From NCBI GenBank assembly GCA_950295325.1, contig OX485808.1, forward strand, positions 43,299,180-43,363,179: DNA of 64,000 nucleotides, written 5' to 3'. Under the pieces are notes generated by a model, which saw only the letters and a list, made by a program, of their open reading frames with translations, made no database searches and had not been told where the DNA came from. Both the position numbers and the translations under genes were made by a program. This DNA comes from Polytrichum commune. Lineage: Eukaryota > Streptophyta > Polytrichopsida > Polytrichales > Polytrichaceae. Of the stretch, positions 34,031 to 46,972 are shown in pieces; position 1 is the first letter of the stretch; each line of letters begins with the position of its first letter.

Positions 34031-35211
34031 AAGACACCCATCGGTCAATCCATTGAACATGGTAGATAAATTTATAGGAGCATTTTGACGCTGGAATAGA
34101 TTCAAAGGCCCCAATTTAGTCTAGTGGGACCCAATTTCGATTCGCTAACCACAACCCTATAAATGTCATCCCCCATAGTATTAAGGGCCAAGTTCCATGT
34201 ACCGGTCCCGGTCCGTTTTTTCGATGGGTGAGAAACGGGTGACATCATCCCAAAAATGGGTGATGTCACCCGTTTTTTGGAAGGGTACTTCTATGTGGGG
34301 TGCCGGTTTATTGGGATTTCCTACTTTCTAACTAAATTTGGTGATACGTAAGACATGACACTTTATGAAGGTGACCGGCAATGGAGGTCATCCTCATTGA
34401 ACTTTTCATATTTGATTTGCACATCAATTTCCATACCCCTAATTGATAATTTAATTATCAATATAACTACTACATAAAATGAAATAATTATGTGTTTATT
34501 TTAAAGGAATTTAACTGTAACACCTAAATGATACCAAAATAATCTTTTAAATAATTATATTATATAAAAATTTAAATTTATTGTTGAAATTTAGTTTCTA
34601 AAAAATATCATAAAATACCCTAGGTGACCGGCCGATCCGGTCACCATAGCTCTCTAACCGGCACATGTCCTTCACGTTACCGTTAGGACCGCCGGTCCTT
34701 TGGCACCCGTTCTTCCACAACACAAAATGTGGGACACCCATCCATGGGGGGTACCGGTATGGAATACAATATGCACGGCAGCTTGGCTTTCGCGGCCTTG
34801 CTCAATCGCCATCAGCGCCTTGGCTCAATCGCCTTCGCTGTCGCAGCCTCGCCGTCGCGGTCGCAGGATGGCACTCGCGGTTGCCACATGGTGCGGGCGG
34901 TTGGTGAGTCACCTCGTCCTTGTTGACGGGTGGCTACCGGATACACCGGTAGTGCTTGGGAGTACTAGGGCAGCTAAGCCTGCCCTAAGAAAATTTCACT
35001 AGGAGTACTTGGGCAGCCAAGCTTGCCCAAAGAAAATTTCTTTGGTCCCTGTCATCGCGCCCATCACAACCACAAGTACTTGGTAATGTTAACTTAACTT
35101 CTACTAATTCTGAAAAAGCTATGTTAATCAAGAAAGTATACTATACAATTTGTCGGCCCCATGCAATGGCTAAAATTATATGTGGATTTGGAAGTGCATG
35201 CAATAGGCCTA

Positions 35212-35500
35212 GATGTTAAGTTAACATTATTTGTCATTCCTTGTAATATTTTTGGGAGAGTAAAGATTTATAGTGTTACAATTATTGTCAGTAACCAAGT
35301 GATTTTTCATCCAAATTTTAGTCATCCATGACAATATTTCATCATGTCACTAACAAGAGAATGTAGGGCTTTGAACAATGGATGAAATCATCCATCATCA
35401 ATGACAATATTTATTGACTTATTCACAAGAAGTGCCATCCAAAAAGTTACCATAGTGACATTAAGTACCATATGACACTAAATATCATGTTTAGTGTAGT
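35212..35500 (+). repeat. Copy of the short TIR family
   Basis: It matches 26375-26649 (CATCCATGACAATATTTCATCA, ACCATATGACACTAAATATCATG) and retains the right inverted end but not the left one. It lies inside nested element B. Confidence 0.75.
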
Positions 35501-36415
35501 TGGCACATGCGAACCCTACCCCACTAGATTTCCTCTACATTTGGGCGGGTTTGTCCTTATTAATACTAGAATATGGTAGGCAGGGGGCCTACATGAAAAC
35601 TCATCCTTTTATGAACTTGCAACACACGAGCTTTTGCATAGAAAAATGGAGCTAAGATTCTATTTGGTCAAAGATTACAAAATATTGATGGTTGATTCCT
35701 TTGTATAGGGGTGAAGATCTCATACACTCCATATGTTGCATATTTGAAGGGGAGAAGCCAACTTCTATTTTGCGAGGATGGATCATGGGAACATGTGAAT
35801 GACTGCTCTTTGGTTCAAATTCAACCTTCAACATACAATTGGAGATGTTGGTATTGACAACATGTCCCAACAATGTCTAATGCTCTAACCATGTTTTAGG
35901 ATTGCCAAGGTGTTTTTACAAAGTAGGTATGCACACATTATCGTTATTTGCAAATGAGAGATGTTATTTCCATTTTTAACTCTCCCAACCCCTTCAAAAT
36001 GCAACATAGAGGGGGGACAATATCAACTCTTATATAATAAGAGAATCATTCCCCACTTGTGTCATGATTTTGAGTAATATGAAGTCATGGTTTCAAAGCT
36101 CATACAACACTTGTCCATACACCAAGATACAACCATGTGTAGTCATTAAACCCTTAAACTCTTTGAACCGTTATTTTGTGATTTTATGGGAGGGTTTGCA
36201 ATTTTGAGGCAACGATGCCACAATTGCCCACCTTCCACATGGATTTACACCCACCAACACATAGTCATAGTCCTTCATAGCAAAATTAAGATGTCATACT
36301 TAAGAGAATTACCAAAATAAAGTATCAGAGTTAACAAAAGTCTAGTGACAAGTAACTCGACCCAATATCCGACTCTAAGACCGAACTATGCAAACGAGTC
36401 GAATCCCCAGGCCAT

Positions 36416-36775
36416 AGTCTAAATCGCAGAGTCCATAGTCGAGCATGTATCGGCCATAGTCTAAATTGGAGAGACCATAGTCTAGCATGTATGGGCCATA
36501 GACCAAATCGGAGAGACCATAGTCTAGCATGTATGGACCATAGTCTAGTGCTAGTAGCATGTATGGACCATAGTCTAGTAGTATCATGTATGGGCCATAG
36601 TCTAGTAGCATCATGTATGGGCCATAGTCTAGTACTAGTAGCATGTATGGACCATAGTCTAGTAGCATCATGTATGGGCCATAGTCTAGTAGTATCATGT
36701 ATGGGCCATAGTCTAAATTGGAGAGACCATAGTCTAGCATGTATGGGCCATAGTCACAAATTCTCCCGGCCCTAG
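36416..36775. repeat. Minisatellite, ~27-bp unit, open on both strands
   Basis: More than a dozen repeats of CCATAGTCTAGTAGCATCATGTATGGG with variants that differ in length by multiples of three. This leaves long open frames on both strands: - strand LDYGPYMMLLDYGPYM repeats, + strand MGHSLVASC repeats. The flanking copies carry an alternative TAAATTGGAGAGA spacer. No evidence of translation. Confidence 0.9.
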
Positions 36776-38929
36776 TCCAAGTGTCAAGTTTGGTAGGGCA
36801 AGGCCATAGTCTTAGTATCCAAGTGTACTCATAAAGATAGGGGTGAGTCTTACCTTATAAACTTGCCCCTTGGCCTTCACCCGAACAGTATGGGATAAAG
36901 ATGTAAATGACCATGAACAAAACAAAACAATTTGGCTCTGATAACATGCACCAGAAAAACTTAGGTGCTACATCAAAAATTTACTTTCCAATGCAACCGA
37001 ATCTATAACATCAGATTCTACGCCACTGAGGCATTTCTACAACGAACTAACAACATAATATCAGGCTTTCTGCTTGTACTGCTAAACTGCTCTTACACTA
37101 AAAAGTTGCCTCATAAACTGGCTGCTTCGAAAATGAAAGTCATAAAAAGGACATAAAGATGTAAACAGTAGAAAAGGTTGTATTTAACACAACAATCAGA
37201 GCACCCTCAACATTGCTGTTCACAAAACCCGGAGAAGCTCATAATTTCCAAGCCTCAAATGGATTTTCCCAACCACAGAAACCCCTTATGTTTATTAGGT
37301 TACAAGAAAAATCAGTAATCACATAAGTGATAATTCTTCACATCTGTATTGAAGATCATTACTTATTTGAGATGTACACTACACTCGATTTGCTCAAGTG
37401 TTTAAAAATGCTCATGTTGACATGGTAAACCTGGTCAGCTGTGCACAAGTAAGCAGTATTTATACTTTCCGTCATTCTACTAAACATACACATCCAAAAC
37501 CGGGAAATTAGCCAATATTTTCAAGAACTCTTGGCAAAGGAGTCCAAAGAGTGTAGTTGGATTGACATCCCCCCGCTGCCTCATTTTATCATTAAAACTC
37601 TCAAATGAGAGGCAAGCAATTGGACCTCGTGGTTGGACACATACACCTTCATGTCCATTGGGTTATAGCCATGCATATATTGATTGGGGACAAGGAACGG
37701 TTTTTGGATTAAATGTGGACATAGTTCCAAGATTTGAACTCTTTGGTTAACTCATAATTGAATTCTATGGGCGGACCCCCAATATGCTAGCAATATACTT
37801 ACTTTTTATGATGATACATGAGTTGACAATAGATATTTGAATAATATAATATTTGAATATGATTATATTATGCCAAAAGGATATACGTTGAATAGAGATT
37901 GGACTATATCCTTAAAAATAAAGATCCATTCTATTTTAAGGATCAATTTCCCCCCCCATAATATGCTCCCAAGCCTAGTGTTGAGTAATACCTTGGCCTT
38001 GGAGCTGAGGCATGAACACGGGCATGCGGGACAAGGCGGTCCGCTCCTTTTTTTTTAAGCGGGCAGGTCCCCGAAGCCTGTCCCGCACGATGTCCTATGT
38101 TGACCTGCAATGGCCGGTCTTGCAAATGCACTTCACCTGCAATGGCCGGTTACTGCTATCAAAGTGTACCTTGTCCTTTCTCCAGGCTGCAGCAACGAGC
38201 GCCAGGCTGCGAAAGCCAGGCAACCGTGCATATTGTATTCCATATACCGGTCCTTGGGTGAGAGGGATGGGCACATGGCACCATGCTCTTTTCACCGGCC
38301 CACCCATTTATTTCAAAAAAAAACGGACCGGGACCGGTACATGGAACTTGGCCCTAAGTGTCATGAAACTTAATTGTCGAGAACACCGGGCATTGACCAT
38401 AATAAGTTATATGAAACTTAACCCTCAAGACCATCGGGCCCTAGAATCGGGCCTCACCACTTTACATGTGACAAGGTCAGGCCCCAAAAAAATTTATAAA
38501 GTGGGGCCGGATTGAGGGCTTAATCGGGCCGGTGCTCCGGCCGGCCCCAGGCCGTGTATAAAGCCGCCCTTAGTTGATCGGACTTCAAATCCGAGTGTGT
38601 GAATAGAGCACAAATTCTTACCACATGCAGGCGGCAATGGTAATTCCCATTTTCCATTTTCCATTTTCCATTCTCCACGGGCTACAAAGAGGTGTCACAC
38701 CTTTCTCCATGGAGAAGCTATCCTATTGGCTCCTCTTTTTCCTCATTCTCCATTCTCCCATTCTCCATTCTTCGAGGAGGTGTGACAACCCCTAATATTA
38801 GTAATGATGTAAAAATAATCTACATGGTGGGACCAGTGTCATAATTGTGATACCAGTCGAACTTTGATACTTGGTGGTGTCATGAGGTGAGAAATTTTGT
38901 TTACCTGAGTCATTATTTTGGTCGATACC

Positions 38930-39340
38930 ATCCTAATTTCATATTGAAATGAAATTGATCTTAAAAGTCCAGGAAGCCTAAGGCTTATGGGACTACATAG
39001 TACATCAAGATGGTGTCAAAAGAGCAAATTCCATATAGTGGCGGAGTGTTGGCCTCTGTAGGATATAGGCTACTATCAACTTGAGGGTCCAATTGGAAGA
39101 AAGACTTAAGAATAATAATTACTACATTTTGAAATAGGGAAGTAAAACCTATCTCTAATGAAGTTGTACATTTTGAAATAGGGAAATAGATCCTATCTCT
39201 AATGAAGTTGTAGAGAGGAGACTCCAACACAAAGTGTGCTTCATTTTCGGTTACATTTTCATAGTAAAATTGGTGTGATTTTTTTAGCTCTAGAGAATGG
39301 GATAGTCGACCACCGAACAATTTCAATGGTGAGTCATGAT
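38930..39340 (-). mobile_element. LINE 3'-region remnant
   Basis: The minus-strand frame reads NEAHFVLESPLYNFIRDRI, then SFFQLDPQVDSSL, the same post-RT segment as at 28.9 kb. An internal tandem duplication of about 50 bp lies at 39120-39210 (TACATTTTGAAATAGGGAA). It is clearly dead. Confidence 0.75.
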
Positions 39341-41688
39341 TTGAAGTGTGGTAAGCTACAATGTTTTTGTGTTGGGTTGTGTCAATGGTTGCTTCATGTA
39401 TGATTCACATTCATATTTGAAAAAGTCCTTGAGGTGCAGTTAAGATTGAGGCAATTAATTGATAATAAGAGAGTTTGCATTTGTTTAGGAGGATTAAATA
39501 GCATGGAATAATTTTTCTTGTGAAGAAAAACATATTCTAAGGAGAATACATTTTTTGGATTTTTTTTCTTTCACAAATATGGAAATTGCTACGAATTTTA
39601 AAGCGGTAAAGTTTAGGGTAACACATAGTCGATCTATAGGTTAATCCATAATTGCTCATCTAAATGCTAAATCTTGGCTCAACAATTGTCAAAACTCTTA
39701 TGAGAGTAATCAATCACAAGCTTCCACCACATAACATAAACTTTAACCCTGTTCATCTAAAAAATATAGATCTCACCCTTGTTGGCATTACATGACCCTA
39801 GTGAGTGCATGGTTAAATGAACATGATTGACTATTCTATGTTCCTAGTTTTCAACATATAATACCATGGACTCAAAAATGATGGGGCTCAAGAAAATATA
39901 CATTGAGCAAAAATATTGTGGTAGGACAAAGTTATTATGAGCCGTAGTAATAGGTGTCAAAGGTGTAGCTTTAAAGACTTTGAATTAGTCTAATCCAAGT
40001 CATTCATAACATTATTCAGTCGCATATTTGTATTCCATTCTATATTTAGCATCTGACATGGGCCTCCACTATCTTACCTTCATGGGAAGAGACTTAGAGT
40101 TAGGAAGAAATAAATAATGGTATGAATAATGAATAGTGCCACTATGAATAGTATTTTCTGGAAATAATATTATGGTGAACAATGATTCCTGCGCATGGTG
40201 CCGGGAGTATAACTCCACCCAAATTTCTAAGTTTAGCTTGAATGTATGAATAGTAATTGGATATTCTTACTTTGTTCAAAGGCCCACAAAATATAATTGA
40301 CATATTCCAGAGTCATGCAACCAAACCACATGGTTGAATAATGTTATGTTTGAGATGAATCGAATACAAAACTATAGGGATGGATGAGTGTATGCTTGTA
40401 TACTATAAGTCCCTCTCTCCCTCCTGACAAACTTCACACATCATCAATTCATTACAAACATTTTGAAGTCGCGATTCAGAGTTACTACACTGTACATTGT
40501 ATTTAGTGTCATTGTGACCTTTTCTAATGACACTTCTTACAATATATATATATATATATATATATTTGCACATAATGTCATCCCAACTTACTTTTAGTTC
40601 ATCCACTTTTGGTATGTTTTGCATCCTAACAACATTGTAATGAAATATTGTCATGAATGTTTGAAATTTGGATGCAAAATCACTTAGTGAGTGACATTGT
40701 AACATTGTAAATCTATAATGCCCAAAGTCTTTCTACAAGAAATGACAAATAATCTTAGGTTTAGGTATAGTGTTGGTGACACTAAACGGGTGGTTTGCGA
40801 TTAGTATTGAGCAAGACAAATAGAATGAGTGACACTAAATAAAAAAATTTAGTGGAGTTCTTGAAGGGAGGAGGGTTGCCATCCCAAGATCCACCGCAAC
40901 TGAGATTGAAAGGTAAAATTCTATGCAATACTTTGTTATCGATCATCAGCTTTCGGAATCACGGATAGAATCACCACAACAGGTTGCTGGGGGTGTAAAG
41001 GTTTGTAAATTATATTGGTTTAGAAAATATGCCTCGAATTAATAAAGAAAAACCGAAAGATGTCAACATGGACCCGGTTGGACTAGGAAGCACTAGGATC
41101 TAGTGTTGCATTCGCAAATCTACAATGAAACATCTGTAAAAACCATATTAAAAATTAGATCTTTGTCAATTTAGTTATGGTTATCGAAAATGCATGTTTG
41201 TTGATTTTTTTAACTGGATGCATGCATTTTCCCAATTATGTTCACTATTGAATGTAAATATGATTATTAATATTTGAAAACATAGTCCAATCTCTTTTTA
41301 AACATGTGTCTTTACGATTTTTTCTCTTTGATCCTCAGCGTACCACATACCAATCAATCATAAGCACCACACAGATGAGCGCCCACCGGCCAGTTAGCCA
41401 GGCCATGGGCGACGGATTTCATCTGGCTTTGGATGGCGGCCCTCTCTCCGCCGGCTGAGGGAGGCGAAGCGGATTGTCCACCCCAGTCTGGAAGGGACAG
41501 GTTCGCCTCCATTAGCCTCACCAAACTAAGCAATAAAATTTTATTGTTACCGTTCCCACGGGGGGGGGGGGGGGGGGCATACTAGCATGGTTGGTCAGCC
41601 ACCTCCCGGTGGTCTGACGGCCCCCCCCACCGGCCAACCGCGGGTTCCGCTAGGCTGGGGCGGAGGTGGCCCTCCGCCCATGTGCGTG
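39341..41688. other. Intergenic; dispersed TIR-family copy, (TA)n, poly-G
   Basis: No gene was recognised. 40490-40860 (-) is a diverged copy of the short TIR family seen at 26271-26649, interrupted by a (TA)n run near 40543-40566. Composition jumps to GC-rich at about 41380, with a G-run at 41560-41577, just outside the MULE end. Confidence 0.5.
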
Positions 41689-42599
41689 GGCCTACCTCGG
41701 CACTAGGCGCTCCTCATCTGCCACAATCCGCCTGCTGCCCGAAGCCGAGGCCTGCTTAGCCAGCTCAACCCCTCAGCACAACTGGCCTCCCCTAGCTCCA
41801 TGCCCGGACCCGCCCGCTCATGATACCCGCCCATGCGTGGGTTTAGGGTTTAGGCTCAAGCTCATCCGCCCCTTCAAAAATCTCCGCCCCCCAGCTCATC
41901 CGCCCCTGTTTCACAAGAGCTTACAGAGAGCTCCACAAACAATGATCAAAGTGTGTGGCAAATCATGAACACCACAAAGTGTGAACAAACCATTAGGCTT
42001 TGATGTTTCATGCCACATTAATTTTTATATGTTATTAGAGTCCAATCTTGTTTCTTTTAAATGGATTTAATTTAATTTAATTTAAAATTTAATTTGAATC
42101 CTATGAATTTATCAACAATTTAATGGGAAATGAATAATTTCGAATTGCAATATTGACCCTTTGACGCACCAGCGTCCATACTCTGAACGCTGGATGATTT
42201 CTGATGCGTCCCTTCACCACATACGGTGATGTTTTTCAATTATAAAAAATTCTCTTGATTCTTGTGCTAATTGACAACCATTTGTACTCCATGAACTCTT
42301 CATTTTTTCTTGACTACTTATACTTATTGAGTTAGAGAGTGTAGTGGAGGGAAACATGCTTAGGGTTTGAAGTACCTGAAGGTGCCTTTTATTTCCTTCT
42401 CACTTGAGTAATAAAATAATGAGTGTGTTCTTTTGTGTGTATTTCTTTTGAAAAATAGTCTTGAAGCATAGAGGAAAATAGTGAATTCTAGGTGATGATT
42501 GCATTTATCCTTCCGATTTTGAAGAAGAGTTATTTGATGTAGTAAGTGTAGAGGAGGTTTTCCAAGCACAACAAAAAAACAATGATTTTGCTTCATATA

Positions 42600-45556
42600 G
42601 CACCGTCCGAGAGACCTACTTTCACATCTTCGACTATGAAGCAGATATTGAAGAGGATGAAGAACAAAGAGGAGAGTGTGAAGAAGGAGGGAGACATGTA
42701 AGTTTCACTTCTTCGATTGGGAACACTCCTAATTGTGTAGATGAACATACCTTACCTTCTTTTACGGATGTACACATTGAGTTTTTTCCAAAATTTGTTA
42801 ATTTTATAAATGCTAGTAGATATCTCATGATCAAGTGTTTATAAAGTGAGTTTGTTCCAACATTTTATGAAATTCGTGAAAGTGATGCAAGTTTTAGACC
42901 ACTTTTTCACACTCATGAATGTCCCATTGATTCAAATGATAGTTATCATATCATTGAACGATGACAAAAAATCCAAGAGAGTGTGAAAGTCATAAATATA
43001 AGTGATAGAGTTTGTCTATCACCGTTGAAGGTCTCCAAAAATAGAGAATTTCCTTCTATTCACAATTGGAGCATGATAGTATAATTTTCCAATGTGCATA
43101 CCTGTGACAAACATTTCACGTTTCGCACAATCTTACCCAAAATTCGGAAGAATTGAAGTATGAATACTACAGTAGGAGGTATTTCTTCAACTTATGTTGA
43201 AAAATATCTTGAATCTTGTGAAACTTGTTTGAATATTCAACAATGGGATGAGGTGCACAATGTCCCAATTGAATAATTGGATGTGATATTAAACAAATTG
43301 TGTAAGAGTCACCTTGTACTACGACGATGAGTTCATACTTATCAAAGTAAAAGTCTTGTTGTTAAATACTACCATTGTCATAGAGGTGGGAAAAGAAGGG
43401 CATCAACTAAACCTAAAATGAAGAGGTGCACAAATAGTATCACCCATGAAAGAAGAGAAATGATATCTAGGTTATGTAATTTATCATTTCAAATTAGAAC
43501 AATGGAATTTTCAAACAAAATGAAACAAATCGAAGGTTCAAGCGCCGGAATGGCTACCATATCGTTACATACAAAACATAGTGGAAACCAAACCGGTACG
43601 GACACTGATAAACTATTTTTAATGGTGCAACCAATAGTTGTGTTCTTAGCTATAGAGAATTTAAAGCGGATGGTGTCTACATCCACGGTTGCATTAGCAT
43701 AAAAAAACGAAGAAAGAAAAATATTGAACATGATTGGAGGATTAGTACGAGTCACTTTTCAATTCTACTTTTTTGCAAAGGAGGTGGAGCAACTGATATA
43801 TTTAATGAAATTGAACGGTATATTGTATTATCTATTTTTTTAATATTTTATGATTACTTCGTGTTATGGTTTTCATTCTTATTTAAATGTTGATTTGGTT
43901 TTATTAGATTTTTTAAGAGTTGATGATTAACATTTCATTCAAGTAGAAGTGATGAGGCTATAAGAACAAGACAAAGTCATATTTCACCAACTATATGCAC
44001 CAAAGTACCCGGAGAAAATGAAACGACCGTTTGTTGTAGTTATTCAATATGAATTCATGAGAGTTGTGGCATTTTTTTCTTCTAAGGGTTATGCATGGGC
44101 ATTAGAGTCTACTTTCAAAATAAACCAATGAGACTTACCTATATATGCGGCTATTGTTCCTAATAAAGATGGAAGGGAAATATCGGTATTTTATATGTTG
44201 TGTACGAAAGATAAAAATGTAGGACATGAAGGCATTGTCATAGAGTTGGCATTATCCGCGGTGTTTGCTTCTATCAGAGAGGGAAGACCTTTCGCAATAG
44301 TCATTGACAAATATAAAATGTCTTTGAACTTCATAAACAAGGTCATTTTCAATGACATTCATTGTTGGAGCTTTATAAATGCCACAAAAATTCAAATTAC
44401 GGGGAAAATTAGACTTTATCATTTTCATGTAATGAAGGCTTGGAGTGAAAACTTGCTTATTCGCGTTCCGGAACCGGATAAAGAGAAGTTAGGACACTCA
44501 TTGTATGTTTTGATGCATTGTCCCAATGAGTTTCATTTTGAAGTTTATTTATAAAAGTTGTACAATAATTTTCAACATATTCCAATCGTAAATGTTTATC
44601 TTCGATCGGGGTGGAGTGATATGAATGTTCCATAGAGAGCTTTATGGCCAAAATTTGGAAAATTGTTTTCTTATGGCAATATGGATAGTACTAATCATGT
44701 TGAACGCTATTAGGAGTGGATCTAATACATTTTGTTACAAGGCAAAATAAATCGTTCACTCCGAGATCTAATTGTTGCAATCATTGGAAGCGCGGTGGAC
44801 GGTACTCGTGTTGGGGGGCTTATCTTGTTGAATTATTTTCAACAAGTTCAAATTATAAGTGAGTTTAGTGTAACTTATTTACATTTTTGTCATAGTTAAT
44901 ATGTTATGGTCTAGTATGACATTTTGTTACATAATGTAATATTTGTAAAATTTAGAACTATATTTTTGTTTTGTTTTATTTTATTTTAGGTGATCCGGGA
45001 AGATATTCAAGTAGAGCAAATGATCGACATCATCAACGCCGGTTGAAATAATGAGACAGAGTATTTTAAGCATACGAATTGGACCCGGAAAATACTTTGG
45101 TGGTGATAAGTGAAGAACAATTGTTATTCCGTATCGAAAGTGAAAGTTGTCATACGACAAAGTACAATGATTCTCTACAAACGTACATTTTGTGATTGTG
45201 CGGCGCGCATGTCAACTTGCATGCATATCTTGGGAGTTCAAATGATTGTAAATATGTACTTATTTCCACGTACACACAAAAATGATGGGTTCGGAATATT
45301 TTCGCCTATAGAAAGTACGTGCGTTGCAACGACAAGGTTGGATGTGACGAATGAGGAGAACATGGAAGATGCATTATCAATGGAATCAAAGGAACAAGAG
45401 TTATTTGGCTTGCTTCAAGAATTAGAGGTTTTTATGCAAGAAAATAAACTTTCAATTCACAAGTACCAAAGAGAAGAAGTTCTCCATAAAATTGATATAG
45501 GGAGAAAATTTCTGGCATTGTTCAAAGAGCCAGTTACATTTGCCCGCCTCAAATAA
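42600..45556 (+). pseudogene. Decayed MULE transposase with SWIM zinc finger
   Basis: Open blocks at 43418-43702, 44195-44554 and 45110-45556 are separated by stops and frameshifts. The middle block has the transposase-like stretch FAIVIDKYKMSLNFINKVI, then HCWSF, then GKIRLYHFHVMKAWSENLLIRV. The last block has the SWIM pattern CxC-x(n)-CxH (FCDCAARMSTCMHIL), a zinc finger usual at the C-terminus of MULE transposases. In-frame stops such as those near 44635 and 44710 make it non-functional. Confidence 0.8.
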
Positions 45557-45961
45557 TTGATCCTCCTTCAAGGGGATCCATAGCTTTTCTTCAAGCAAAT
45601 GTACAAGGATCAAGAATGAGACATGAGAAAAAAAAACTATTGAGGACACATGAAAGAAAATTAGTGAGAGACCGTCTTCGAAACACACTTCTCACAAGTT
45701 GGTTTCCATTGCCAAACGAAAAAGAGCAATTTTTTCTTAAATTCTCAAAATTACTTGTGACATTTGTAGCACAAAGACAATGGTAGAATAATATGATGAA
45801 GTGGTGACATATCGCAATTGTGACCGTATTTTGAAAGTAGAATAACATTATCATAGCCAAATTTACATTTAACAATGCTATGTACAACAAATACATAGAT
45901 TCAAAATCAATTGCCTTCACTATGATAGCTTTTGATAAATACACTATATTTTGCTTGAAAG

Positions 45962-46972
45962 TTATACCTTCCGTTTGCCTTGTGTTTTGCCTTTAGTTTG
46001 TGTTTTGCCTTTGACTTGGTTTTTAGCCTTGCCTTGTCCCTTACGTTTGACTATCTTCTTGCATTTCGCTTTAGTTTGTGCTTCTTCTCGTTTTCGCTTG
46101 AGTCTTGCTTTGGTTTGTTGACTCCGGAGGGGATAAAGAAGTGCCCACTTCCTCATCTTTTTTATTATCCATGCTTTCTTCCATGCTTCCTCATCATCCC
46201 ACAAAGACTTGGCATAGTTGTACTCATTGGCTTGGAGTACACAAACAAGAGCATTTGCCCTCAAAACTTGTTTATCTTTGTGGTTGAACGTTTCTTCTTC
46301 TCCTTCAATTTTGAAACAAGTAGTTTATGAGCACATTACAAAATTCTAAATGAGGGCTATGCTATCTACCTTTAATTGAAATTGATATAAGATAATGATT
46401 GTTGAAAATGAAAATGACATGTACATTCTAATGAACTAAAATTGATTGCATAAACATTAAAAAATTACAAATGTGTGAAAAGAAACGATGAATGAGAGAT
46501 AGAGATTTTCATTTGAAAACTCACCTAAGGAGCCCCACTCACAGTCATTCAAACTAGTTTGAATCTCATCATGTCCATCTTCATCGCCGGTCAAATCATC
46601 ACCATAGACATTCAAAACATCTTGAATTGCTCTAACGTGGGGGTCGGTGTATTCGAAGAGTAGATTCACAAGGAAGGCCTTGTTCTTTATGCGGTAGTGT
46701 TTTAGAAAATCAAGTCTCCCATCCTCCATTGCGGTGACCAAAGCACAATATTTGACTCCTTCAGTTAATTTTGTTGGCCTTGGGTATTTCACACGCTCAC
46801 TTTCCAATTTCACCATCACTGTATCATTTGCTCTTTTCAAAGCTTGATTGTGAGAGTTTCTCTCATTTTCTGCCAAATGATTATCGCTCCTTCTTTCCTT
46901 TTCTTCCTTGGTTCTCCACTCTTTCTTCTTGGGAGGAGCCATGTTGAAAAAAAAAAAACCTTCACAATCCAC
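45962..46972 (-). CDS. Putative second MULE gene, basic protein, function unknown
   Basis: The first open part (46972-46457) starts inside a K-rich leader (MAPPKKKEWRTKEEKERR, from about 46941). It continues with LTEGVKYCALVTAMEDGRLDFLKHYRIKNKAFLVNLLFEYTDPHVRAIQDVL and an acidic stretch. The second (46264-45962) reads AKSLWDDEEAWKKAWIIKKMRKWALLYPL and ends in a strongly basic tail of KGKTQ/KRKG repeats. A spliced intron between about 46500 and 46280 would join them. It is convergent with the transposase inside the same TIRs. No family was recognised; the basic tail suggests nucleic-acid binding or nuclear localisation. The frames look better preserved than the transposase. Confidence 0.45.

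Larger units (their letters stand above)
34759..38243. mobile_element. Nested element B (innermost), 3485 bp
   Basis: The inverted ends start with a perfect 20 bp (ATGGAATACAATATGCACGG) and continue with mismatches for about 45 bp, including TGGCTTTCGC. TACCGGT flanks both sides (34752-34758 and 38245-38251), consistent with a 7-8 bp target duplication. The solo copy at 18.8 kb lacks this insertion at the same point. It holds a GC-rich GTCGC block near 34800-34870, a dispersed repeat, a minisatellite and no recognised transposase. Confidence 0.85.
34185..38354. mobile_element. Nested element A, Harbinger-like, TAA target
   Basis: The inverted ends GGGCCAAGTTCCATGTACCG continue with near-perfect pairing through CCGGTCCG to about 30 bp. 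The target duplication TAA is at 34182-34184 and 38355-38357. The related copy at 18814-19060 shows the right end without the element B insertion. The 34330-34620 section is very AT-rich. Confidence 0.87.
33357..38569. mobile_element. Nested element D, Harbinger-like, TTA target
   Basis: The left end GGGCCACTTTATAC and the right end read inward, GGGCGGCTTTATAC, are flanked by TTA at 33354-33356 and 38570-38572. The termini resemble those of the MITE at 350-829, so the two belong to one superfamily. Its own sequence is the tandem array at 33381-34030 plus 38358-38569; everything in between is a later insertion. Confidence 0.75.
33179..38793. mobile_element. Nested element C (outermost), TIR AGGGGTTGTCACACCTC
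   Basis: Perfect 17-bp inverted ends, AGGGGTTGTCACACCTC at 33179 and its reverse ending at 38793, each flanked by AAT. The subterminal regions (33200-33300 and 38640-38775) share GAGAATGGAGAATGG words in inverse orientation. All other elements listed between these coordinates lie within it. No transposase was seen in its own sequence. Confidence 0.75.

Noticed and set aside
40543-40566. (TA)n run as a regulatory or replication site
   Set aside because: An ordinary microsatellite within a repeat copy.
45980-46330. 116-codon plus-strand frame rich in CFAFSL repeats
   Set aside because: It is the antisense shadow of the basic KGKTQ tail of the minus-strand MULE gene.
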